Part shown: in pieces, positions 1 to 6,654 of the stretch
Layout of the letters: each line of letters begins with the position of its first letter
How positions within the stretch are numbered: position 1 is the first letter of the stretch
Assembly: GCA_964564735.1 (NCBI GenBank)
Contig: CAZMCH010000076.1
Coordinates: 1-20,415, forward strand
Length of the DNA stretch: 20,415 bases
Origin: CAZMCH01 sp964564735
GTDB lineage: Bacteria > Poribacteria > DTPJ01
Reading direction: 5' to 3'
The notes under the pieces: generated by a model
Databases searched by the model: none
What the model saw: the letters and a program-made list of their open reading frames with translations, nothing else
What the model was told of the DNA's origin: nothing
Program-made: the position numbers and the translations under genes

Positions 1-826
1 TTCATATCCGCCTTTTTCTCCCAGGTATCGGTATTTGGATCATACATTTCTACTGTTGTAAGTGCTGACCCAAAATCTTTGACACCACCCATAACATAAA
101 TCTTTTCATTTACCACGCAAGTTGTGAAATAACATCTACCTGTTGGCATTGGCGATTTATTTATCCATTCTTCTGTTACAGGATTATATTCCTCAACAGT
201 TGCCAAAAACTGGTTAGGTCTCCATCCACCGATAACATATATTTTATCTTTTATTACGCTTGTGGAAAATCCCTCTCTGCCAATCGGCATATCTTTTTTC
301 TTTGTCCATTCATTTTTAGACGGATCATATACTTCTATATTTGATTTTACCGCTCCATTTCCTGCAGTTCCTCCAAAAACATATATTAATCCATTCAATG
401 TGCAAGCTGATGGCCACATTCTTATAGTTGGCATCACTTCTTTGTTTTCCCATATATTTTTTTGCCAATCATATTCGACTACCAAATTTGGATTAAATAT
501 GTTACTAATTATGTATATTTTTCCATTGACCAAACATATTTGATGTGCCGATTTGGCTTCAGGCATATCCTGCTTTTTCGTCCATTTATCAGCTAACGGA
601 CTATATTCCTCAACACTTGGCAAAGCACTGTTCTTATTTGATCCACCAAAAATAATAATCTTTCCATTTATCACACAGGTAGCATGATCCGCTTTTGCAA
701 CAGGCATATCCGCTTTCTTAACCCATTCATCCGCAGAAAAACACACCGTATTCATCAATAGCAACAAAACAAAAATAACAAGGCTTACACCACGGGGGGG
801 GCACCATTTTTGCTATAAGATTCATA
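1..826 (-). CDS. Secreted kelch-repeat protein, C-terminus cut by window edge, 5' end disrupted
   Basis: Reading leftwards, the frame from about 785 to the window edge encodes five kelch blades. Each has the pattern of a hydrophobic strand and Gly-Gly (for example IIIFGGS, IYVFGG, IYVIGG, IYVMGG), then EEY or EVYDP, then a W with KK.DMP. This predicts a beta-propeller used for protein or glycan binding. A hydrophobic stretch (FVIFVLLLLMNTVCFSA) precedes the first blade and looks like a signal peptide, so the protein is probably exported. The best start, ATG at 826 behind AGGAG, reads MNLIAKMV and then enters a run of eight G (795-802 on the plus strand) in the wrong frame. The blade frame itself has a TAA at 788-786, so one frameshift in the G run cannot repair the gene. 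Either the 5' end is mis-assembled or the gene is broken. It lies 98 bp downstream of the GH127 gene on the same strand. The kelch identity is firm; the partner is unknown. Confidence 0.8.
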
Positions 827-863
827 ATGTTACTCCTTTTGATGTTGAAATTTGTGGTCAAAT

Positions 864-918
864 TTGTAGCCCAGCCTTCTAGGCTGGCAGATTTCCAAGC
901 TAGAAGCTTGGGCTACAA
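864..918. repeat. Nested double-hairpin palindrome
   Basis: Arms at 864-887 and 895-918 form an imperfect 24-bp inverted repeat beginning TTGTAGCCCA. Each arm is itself a perfect 7-bp hairpin with a 3-nt loop: CCAGCCT/AGGCTGG on the left and CCAAGCT/AGCTTGG on the right. It can fold as one long stem or as two small hairpins. It fills the spacer between the GH127 stop and the kelch start, and could attenuate transcription or protect the upstream message like a REP element. The structure is read directly; the role is inferred. Confidence 0.85.
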
Positions 919-924
919 GAATAA

Positions 925-2743
925 TTAAATCCTGCAAATCCTCTTTGGATTCTCTTTACTGAATGGCACAGGCGAAACACCTTCCACTTTTAGCCATGAA
1001 CGATACGGTGTTCCTGATACCCCCGCACTTGCAAAGTCGCATAGATAAAGGTATTGTCCATCTTTTGCCCTTGCCTTAAAGAGCATAAATGGCTGTAGCC
1101 AACCTTTCCATGCAATCATCTCTAATGACAAATTCTTTGCATCAAGTATCGGTATATCGTTTGGGTCAACTTTATTGTAATATCTGTCATAAGTCAAGAC
1201 AATGGGACCATGATATATTGATGACTTTCCCTCAAGTTCTTTTTCGCCAACCCAATAATGTGTTGACATATCAAGGCTTAGTTCTATAATATCGCCTTTT
1301 TTCCATATTCTATTTAATCTAAGATAAGAACCTGATTTTATGTTATCAATTTTTTCTCCATTTATTGACAAATCACTATCTTTTGACCAACTTGGAATGC
1401 GAAGGCTTAAAACGAATTTTTCTGACACTTTTGTTTCTATATTTATCTTTATTTTCCCATTTTTTGGATATTCTGTGTCCTGTTTTATAGCAACAATATT
1501 CCCTGAAGGCAGTTTTATTTCAAATGAAGATGATCCATAATAATTCAGCGCAATTCCATCATCAGTCATCATCACAGCCCATTCACTTAGCATACCTATT
1601 CCTCTAGGTGCATTAACAGAGCAGCAATTTAATTCAGGTGAGCCGGGGCGTGCCTGAAACACTATATCATGTGCGCTTGCCCTTCTTTCGCCATCCATTG
1701 GCGTATTATAAGTCCACCAGCGACCCGAAGGATGTTGCGCCCCAAGTATGCCATTGAATAGCGACAATTCAAGTTCGTCTGCTATCAACGAATCGCCTGT
1801 TAGCCTGAGCATATCAATCGTTAAAGCCATCCAAGCGACAGTGCAACAGGTTTCTATCGCCCCTTGATCATAGGGATTGCCCTTACATTCCTCAGATGAC
1901 GTGAATCCGCCTGTGTTATGGCGATCACCTTTGAGCATTGCCCACCATATATGCTTAAAAGCATCAATATATTTTGACTCGCCTGTTATAAATCCGAGTT
2001 CACAAATGCCCTGTATGCAATGCAAGCCTTCCCATCTTCTTGCACGAAAATCCTGAATTTCTTTACCCGTAAGGGCATCCTCAATATATCCGCAACTGCC
2101 GGGCTTATCAAGTTCTTCAATCACCCAGTTAGCCAACTCTAAATATTGCGGTTGTCCTGTCATTTCGTAAAGCAAACATGTCCCATGCAATATAGCAAGG
2201 TTTTGCTCAGGTGCAAGCATTCTTTTTTCTGTTCCGACAAACGTTTTATGAATCAGGTCTCCCGCTTTACAGCAAGCATCAAGGGCAGGCTTATAACCAG
2301 TATCCTGATAATACATCAACAATGCCAAAATCCAATGATAATGCCCCCAGACATCCCATCTATCTGAAACAAGGCGAACATCAGTCGGAAATGGTCCCAA
2401 ATATCCATCGGGTAATTGTGAATCAGTAAGTTCATTTATTATTATATCAATTAATTCTTTTAGTTGATTATCTCTGCTGATTCTCCATTCCTGAATAGCT
2501 GATATAAGATATTTTCCAATAAATTCTCCTGACCATGGAAGTAAATCACGATACGGTTGGNNNNNNNNNNTGATCACGAAAAATTTGAAGCATGGCAGGA
2601 TTTGCTATCGGTGCGGGAAGAAGCCAATTTTTACGATTAGCTTCCATTCTCTCAGCGATAAAACTATCAAAATGAAACTTTATATTATTCGGTTTCATAA
2701 AGATTGGATTTACAGCCAATTTGACGCAAATATCATTAATCAT
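925..2743 (-). CDS. GH127 (DUF1680) beta-L-arabinofuranosidase-like protein, interrupted by an assembly gap
   Basis: The protein resembles the GH127/DUF1680 family, whose characterised members release beta-L-arabinofuranose with a zinc-bound cysteine nucleophile. The zinc-thiolate ligands are visible: Glu-Thr-Cys-Cys at 1854-1843 and the Cys-Cys pair at 1626-1621 in the context LNCCSVNAPRG. An alpha/alpha-barrel type segment precedes them, and a beta-rich C-terminal part ends in PFSKENPKR. The start is ATG 2743, supported by AAGGGG six bases upstream; reading on to 2827 runs into a repeat and is not convincing. There is no signal peptide, so it probably acts in the cytoplasm on imported oligosaccharides. 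Ten Ns at 2561-2570 fall between the N-terminal FRD and QPYRDLLPW segments. The two sides are in different frames, and the true gap should be a multiple of 3. It is the second gene of a minus-strand operon, 119 bp after the SelA-like gene. Family confidence is high; exact substrate is inferred. Confidence 0.87.
2561..2570. other. Scaffold gap of 10 N
   Basis: Ten N characters lie inside the GH127-like gene. Frame analysis across the gap (one base needed to finish the upstream codon and two to start the downstream one) shows that the missing length should be divisible by three, so ten is a placeholder. Confidence 0.98.
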
Positions 2744-2805
2744 GATTAACCCCTTTATATATGATGTCTGATAGTAGCGAATAAACTTCATAAATACTGC
2801 ATTAA

Positions 2806-2837
2806 GAAGATTTTTCGCTTCACTCAAAATGACAATC
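2806..2837 (-). repeat. Copy 1 of a TCATTTTGAG..GCGAAAAATCTT dispersed repeat
   Basis: On the minus strand this reads GATTGTCATTTTGAGTGAAG followed by CGAAAAATCTTC. A related copy, ATTTTGAGCAAAGCGAAAAATC, occurs at 16317-16337. It lies just after the SelA-like stop codon inside the spacer before GH127. It resembles, from memory, the GTCATTCTGAGCGAAGCGAAGAATC type of repeat common in metagenome-derived genomes. Confidence 0.75.
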
Positions 2838-2862
2838 TAATTGCCTGAAAATGTTATTAATA

Positions 2863-3978
2863 TTACCTCTCGTTTATAATTTCTTTAATTCTTCTGACAA
2901 TAATTTTCTCTTGTCCAAGTTCTAGAGTTTGCGGATTCATAAAAATGCTGTTGGCACTTGCGCTAGCTAATTCAATACTAGGTTCACCGTTTCGTAATTG
3001 ATTCATTATTTCATCTTTTTTGATGCCGAGAGCATCTTCATTAAATATGATCTCTGCTCTTGGCATTGGCTGTCCAGCTTCGCTAGGAAAATCACGCCTT
3101 GCAGAGACATTTGGTATGTTTGATAACTCGTCAATCGCATATTTGACTTGATCTTCGTAGTCCTGCATTAGTTTCTTATGATCAAGATTCAAATACCATC
3201 TTATAGCTGCCCAAAGCCCAACGATTTCCTCTTTACCAACTTTCATTGGACGACCTATAAATGCTCTTGGATTGGCATTGAGAGCGCAACCTTCTATCAA
3301 ATCTTTTCTTCCAACGATAAGCCCGCTACTTTGAGGACCGCATAATCCCTTTCCCCCGCTGAATATTGCTAAATCAGCACCCATTTGAGTAAAGTTCCAT
3401 AAATTATCAACAGGCGGAATCTGTGCAGCAGCGTCAACAATAACAGGAACACCCCTTTTCTTTGCTATTTCAACAGCCTTCTCAATAGGAATCAATCCAC
3501 CCATACGAGTTATATTATAAAAATAAAATATAGCGGCGGTTTTTTCATTTATTGCATTTTCTAAATCTTCAGGTGAAGTTCCTGTCTCTGATCCAATCTC
3601 TACTATTTTGACACCGACCTGTCTTATAGCGAAATCATACCCATTTCTGTTCATCTTATGTATGATTACTTCGTTTTTTAGCCCATCTGTAAATGGTAAT
3701 TTTGAGCATTTTGCAGGATCTGTGCCAGTAATACAAGCAGCAGTGCTTAGAACTAATCCTGCTGCAGCACCACAGGATATATAAGCAGATTCGTTATTTG
3801 TCCACTTTGCGATCTGTTCACCAGCTTTCTTTTGTAGATCGTCAATACTGACAAAATACTTTGATGCCTCAACCATTGCTTGAACAACCTCTGGAGGCAT
3901 TATTGATCCGCCTAAAACGGTTACTGTTGCTATCCCATTAATGACTTTTTTGACTCCCAGCTCATCATATACATCCAT
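2863..3978 (-). CDS. SelA-like PLP-dependent enzyme (D-glucosaminate-6-phosphate ammonia-lyase type)
   Basis: This 371-residue fold-type I PLP enzyme belongs to the SelA-like group that includes D-glucosaminate-6-phosphate ammonia-lyase (DgaE). The Schiff-base lysine is K210 in FSGGKGLCGPQSSG, and the aspartate that pairs with the PLP ring nitrogen is D182 in VIVDAAAQ. The N-terminus DVYDELGVKKVINGIATVT matches the usual start of the family. At 371 residues it is much shorter than bacterial selenocysteine synthases (about 460), and no selenocysteine genes are near, so a true SelA role is unlikely. The start ATG 3978 has GAGGA about 7 to 8 bases upstream. It is the first gene of the operon with GH127 and kelch, with a promoter at 4037-4065. 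A deaminating or dehydrating step on a sugar acid or amino-sugar acid is likely; the substrate is unknown. Confidence 0.83.
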   Translation of the reverse strand: MDVYDELGVKKVINGIATVTVLGGSIMPPEVVQAMVEASKYFVSIDDLQKKAGEQIAKWTNNESAYISCGAAAGLVLSTAACITGTDPAKCSKLPFTDGLKNEVIIHKMNRNGYDFAIRQVGVKIVEIGSETGTSPEDLENAINEKTAAIFYFYNITRMGGLIPIEKAVEIAKKRGVPVIVDAAAQIPPVDNLWNFTQMGADLAIFSGGKGLCGPQSSGLIVGRKDLIEGCALNANPRAFIGRPMKVGKEEIVGLWAAIRWYLNLDHKKLMQDYEDQVKYAIDELSNIPNVSARRDFPSEAGQPMPRAEIIFNEDALGIKKDEIMNQLRNGEPSIELASASANSIFMNPQTLELGQEKIIVRRIKEIINER

Positions 3979-4036
3979 ATCTATATCCTCATTAAAAAAT
4001 TATATAACTGGTTTTTAGGAGATTTAAGATGTTGAG

Positions 4037-4065
4037 ATTATATCAGTACCATAAATGCTTTTCAA
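4037..4065 (-). promoter_or_regulatory. Sigma70-type promoter of the SelA-like/GH127/kelch operon
   Basis: On the minus strand, -35 TTGAAA (4065-4060), a 17-bp spacer and -10 TATAAT (4042-4037), with an extended TGA in front of the -10 (TGATATAAT). It lies 59 bases upstream of the start codon. Confidence 0.65.
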
Positions 4066-4225
4066 TAGCTTCATGTTGATATCTAACTGATGAATATATC
4101 TATTCCAGATGGATTCTCTAAGTCAGAAGATAGCTTCAAAATATTATACAAATAGACAAAGATAGTTTTTGATGAGACCGTTGCATGAAAAATAATATTA
4201 TTTTCCAAAAATTATTGTGCATTAG

Positions 4226-4247
4226 CACTGGCAACTTGTTGCCAGTG
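4226..4247. repeat. Perfect 10-bp palindrome around GGCAAC-TT-GTTGCC
   Basis: CACTGGCAAC (4226-4235), a TT centre and GTTGCCAGTG (4238-4247) form a perfect inverted repeat. It stands out as GC-rich in very AT-rich intergenic DNA between two divergent genes, so it is not expected to be a terminator of either. It resembles the palindromic repeats in other spacers of this window in design, but not in sequence. Confidence 0.75.
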
Positions 4248-4326
4248 GCATAGAAATATATTCTCCCGACTTTACAAAAAAGATAAGCCCAGTACCTCTG
4301 ATTTACTGAATGGCTTGGACCAAGTA

Positions 4327-4350
4327 ATATAGTGAATCGCTTCACTATAT
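4327..4350. repeat. Perfect 10-bp hairpin with TCGC loop
   Basis: ATATAGTGAA (4327-4336), loop TCGC, TTCACTATAT (4341-4350). It is a perfect stem in the divergent intergenic region, about 320 bp before rtcB. It may be a repeat or a protein-binding site; no function can be read from it. Confidence 0.65.
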
Positions 4351-4434
4351 AAGCACCCGAAAACGCCAAAAATGTAACAGGAAAATTTTTTTTAGTTTAA
4401 CTATTGATAAAAAAACAACATAAGGATTGTTTCC

Positions 4435-4542
4435 ATGACTAATATAATGAATTATATCATAGAATTGCTCTATAAGATAGATAATATTGAGATGCTTTTT
4501 ATTTCCCTATTATCACATTTGGGTATTCTTTTGTTTAAGTAA
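4435..4542 (+). CDS. Possible 35-residue small protein
   Basis: A short ORF starts at ATG 4435 with AAGGA nine bases upstream and ends at TAA 4542. The product (MTNIMNYIIELLYKID, then a hydrophobic half ending HLGILLFK) could be a small membrane peptide. It lies in the otherwise gene-free 3979-4669 region upstream of the rtcB promoter. In DNA this AT-rich, a chance ORF with a chance ribosome binding site is quite possible, and I recognise no family. Confidence 0.22.
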   Translation: MTNIMNYIIELLYKIDNIEMLFISLLSHLGILLFK

Positions 4543-4577
4543 CTAAACTTTATGCTTGCAATTCCAAAAAAAATCCA

Positions 4578-4607
4578 TTTACATTGAAATAATTGTTATG
4601 ATATAAT
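4578..4607 (+). promoter_or_regulatory. Promoter of rtcB
   Basis: -35 TTTACA (4578-4583), an 18-bp spacer, and an extended -10 TGATATAAT (4599-4607). It leaves a leader of about 55 bases before the rtcB start at 4670. Confidence 0.6.
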
Positions 4608-4669
4608 TTTTCAATATCTAAAAAACTATTGAATATCAAATTATCGATAAATAATGAGGTGAAATCAAC

Positions 4670-6133
4670 ATGGGAAAGGGATCAGTGAATATCCCTATTG
4701 AAAAAATAAATGACTATAAATGGCGAGTTCCTAAAAGCTATATGAAGGGAATGCTTGTTGATGGAATCGTCTATGCTGATGAAAACTTGCTAAAAACCAT
4801 AAAAGCCGATCAAGCACTTCAGCAGGTAGCAAATGCAGCACATCTGCCCGGAATTATGTGCAATTCACTTGCGATGCCTGATATACATTGGGGCTATGGA
4901 TTGCCAATTGGTGGTGTTGTTGCTACCGATCCAGCAAATGAAGGGATCATATCTCCCGGCGGAGTCGGAAGCGATATAAATTGTGGTGTTCGCCTTGTCC
5001 GAACAAACCTAAAATATAAAGACGTTCAGGGCAAAATGAAAGGTCTTATTGCTGAATTATTTGCAAAAATACCTTGTGGAGTCGGTGAGGAAGGCACGAT
5101 TGTCTTATCACCGCAGGAAGAAAGAGAAGTCCTTATAAATGGCTCAAAATGGGCTGTTGAGAACGGATACGGCTGGGCGCAAGACCTAGAACATACAGAA
5201 GAAAAGGGATGCCTTGCAGGTGCAAAACCTGATACCCTTAGCTCAAAGGCTTTTCAACGTGGTAAAAAGCAATTGGGGACTCTTGGTTCTGGAAATCATT
5301 TCTTAGAAGTCCAAAAAGTTGATAAGATATTTGATAAACAGACTGCTGATATACTCGGTCTTGAGGAAGATCAAATAACTATAATGATCCATTCTGGTTC
5401 AAGGGGACTTGGCTACCAAGTTTGTGATGATTATCTGGCTGGTTGGGGCAATATGATGCAGAAATATGGCTATAATATACCAGATCGCCAACTTACATGC
5501 GCCCCTGTCAATTCACCTGACGGTCAGGAATATTTATCCGCCATGGCTTGCGCAGCAAATTATGCTTGGGCTAATAGGCAATGCCTTATGCACTGGACAA
5601 GGGAAGTCTTTATAAATTTCTTTGGAATGAAAGCCAATGAATTGGGGCTAGAATTAATTTATGATGTTGCTCATAATATCGCAAAATTTGAGGAACATGA
5701 AGTCAATGGAAAAAAGATTAAGCTATGCGTCCATAGAAAAGGCTCAACAAGGGCATTTCCACCTAATCATAAAGACGTGCCTGATAAATATAAGTCAGTC
5801 GGTCAGCCTGTAATTATTCCCGGTGATATGGGAACAGGCTCTTATGTGCTTGTTGGCACACAAAAAGCCATGATGGAGACCTTTGGAAGCACTTGTCATG
5901 GTGCTGGTAGAGTTATGAGTAGGACAGCGGCAATAAAAGCCACAAGCAAAAGAAGAATTGATAAGGAACTTGAAGAAAAAGGAATTTATGTTAAAGCTGG
6001 AGGTAGAGATACTCTCGGCGAGGAGGCTCCAGAAGCCTATAAGGACGTTGACGAGGTTGTCAATGTTGTTCATCAAGCGGGTATATCTATGCGTGTTGCT
6101 AGAATGAAACCGCTTAGTGTTATGAAGGGATAA
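4670..6133 (+). CDS. rtcB: RNA-splicing ligase RtcB
   Basis: RtcB joins RNA 2',3'-cyclic phosphate or 3'-phosphate ends to 5'-OH ends, using GTP and Mn2+. The active-site set is complete. DIHWGYGLPIGG at 71-82 leads to the metal-binding C105 in GSDINCGVRL. Further metal ligands are H210 (GSGNHFLEV), H241 (HSGSRGLGYQV) and H335 (VAHNIAKFEEH). The histidine guanylylated in the reaction is H410 in CHGAGRVMSRTAA. At 487 residues it matches the long archaeal-type form and carries no intein. The start at ATG 4670 is set by GAGGTGA eight bases upstream. No rtcA, rtcR or archease gene is beside it, so it seems to be transcribed alone from its own promoter. A role in RNA repair or tRNA healing is likely. 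Confidence 0.96.
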   Translation: MGKGSVNIPIEKINDYKWRVPKSYMKGMLVDGIVYADENLLKTIKADQALQQVANAAHLPGIMCNSLAMPDIHWGYGLPIGGVVATDPANEGIISPGGVGSDINCGVRLVRTNLKYKDVQGKMKGLIAELFAKIPCGVGEEGTIVLSPQEEREVLINGSKWAVENGYGWAQDLEHTEEKGCLAGAKPDTLSSKAFQRGKKQLGTLGSGNHFLEVQKVDKIFDKQTADILGLEEDQITIMIHSGSRGLGYQVCDDYLAGWGNMMQKYGYNIPDRQLTCAPVNSPDGQEYLSAMACAANYAWANRQCLMHWTREVFINFFGMKANELGLELIYDVAHNIAKFEEHEVNGKKIKLCVHRKGSTRAFPPNHKDVPDKYKSVGQPVIIPGDMGTGSYVLVGTQKAMMETFGSTCHGAGRVMSRTAAIKATSKRRIDKELEEKGIYVKAGGRDTLGEEAPEAYKDVDEVVNVVHQAGISMRVARMKPLSVMKG

Positions 6134-6156
6134 AATCCAATAAGAATAAATTAAAT

Positions 6157-6601
6157 ACGGAGACACAGAGGCACGGAGAAAAAAAATTAAAAGAGATGCT
6201 ATTTGAGGGAGAAATAACAGAGAAAATAATCGAATCTGCAATTGAGGTTCATCGCCATTTAGGTCCGGGACTGCTTGAATCTGCCTATGAAGAATGTTTG
6301 TGTTTTGAATTGAAACAGCACAATTTATCATTTGAACGCCAAAAACCTTTGGCACTAAAATATAAAAGCATTGAATTGTGGATACCGAATTGACATTTTA
6401 GTTGAAGATAAAGTAGTTGTTGAATTAAAATGTTTGGATAAAATAAATCCTATCCATGAAGCTCAATTATTAACTTATTTACGACTATCAGACAAGAAAG
6501 TAGGTTTGATCCTCAACTTTTATGTTTCTTTGATGAAAGATGGAATTAAAAGATTGGTATTATAATATAATTTTGGTCTCTCCATGCCTCTGTGTCTCCG
6601 T
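6157..6601. mobile_element. GxxExxY gene flanked by 23-bp inverted repeats (putative minimal mobile unit)
   Basis: The left end, ACGGAGACACAGAGGCACGGAGA (6157-6179), and the right end (6579-6601) are inverted copies with a single mismatch over 23 bases. Between them lies only the GxxExxY gene. Each end also contains two direct ACGGAGA heptamers. The 445-bp unit sits exactly between rtcB and serS. I see no clean target-site duplication in the AT-rich flanks. No transposase is encoded, so any mobility would depend on the nuclease-like product or on a helper. Repeats are seen directly; mobility is inferred. Confidence 0.55.
6196..6565 (+). pseudogene. GxxExxY family protein (PD-(D/E)XK nuclease-like), frameshifted
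   Basis: Two overlapping frames together give one GxxExxY protein of about 120 residues. The first (6196-6393) supplies the N-terminus, with the diagnostic G-x-x-E-x-x-Y in LGPGLLESAYEECL. The second (6371-6565) supplies GYRIDILVEDKVVVELK with the D...ExK nuclease-like motif, then PIHEAQLLTYLRL and DGIKRLVL. Normal members read continuously through a D-C-G-Y-R-I-D segment; here bases have been lost around 6370-6380, where a five-base deletion would explain the shift. It is therefore probably inactive, or the assembly is wrong at that point. The family is known in multi-copy form in some genomes; its function is not established. The start has only a weak AAAAGAG in front. Confidence 0.8.
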
Positions 6602-6654
6602 GTTTATAAATCTATTACTAAATAACTTAAATCTAATCGGGGGTGAAAGTTCTC

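Noticed and set aside
262..543. 93-residue plus-strand ORF
   Set aside because: It is antisense to clear kelch repeats.
2744..2827. N-terminal extension of the GH127 protein to an ATG at 2827
   Set aside because: The extra residues are encoded partly by a dispersed repeat, and AAGGGG clearly serves ATG 2743.
2863..3978. True selenocysteine synthase (selA)
   Set aside because: Too short, DgaE-like motifs, and no selB, selC or selD nearby.
4136..4369. 77-residue minus-strand ORF in the divergent intergenic region
   Set aside because: No recognisable family or ribosome binding site; it runs through both hairpins and looks like chance.
5795..6355. 186-residue minus-strand ORF opposite rtcB and the GxxExxY gene
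   Set aside because: It overlaps two well-supported plus-strand genes and has no family resemblance.
6134..6642. Clean target-site duplication around the GxxExxY unit
   Set aside because: ATAAAT occurs on both sides, but at different distances from the ends and in AT-rich DNA, so it is not convincing.
6566..6654. T-box leader before serS
   Set aside because: No T-box core sequence or specifier stem could be found; the region is taken up by the inverted repeat.
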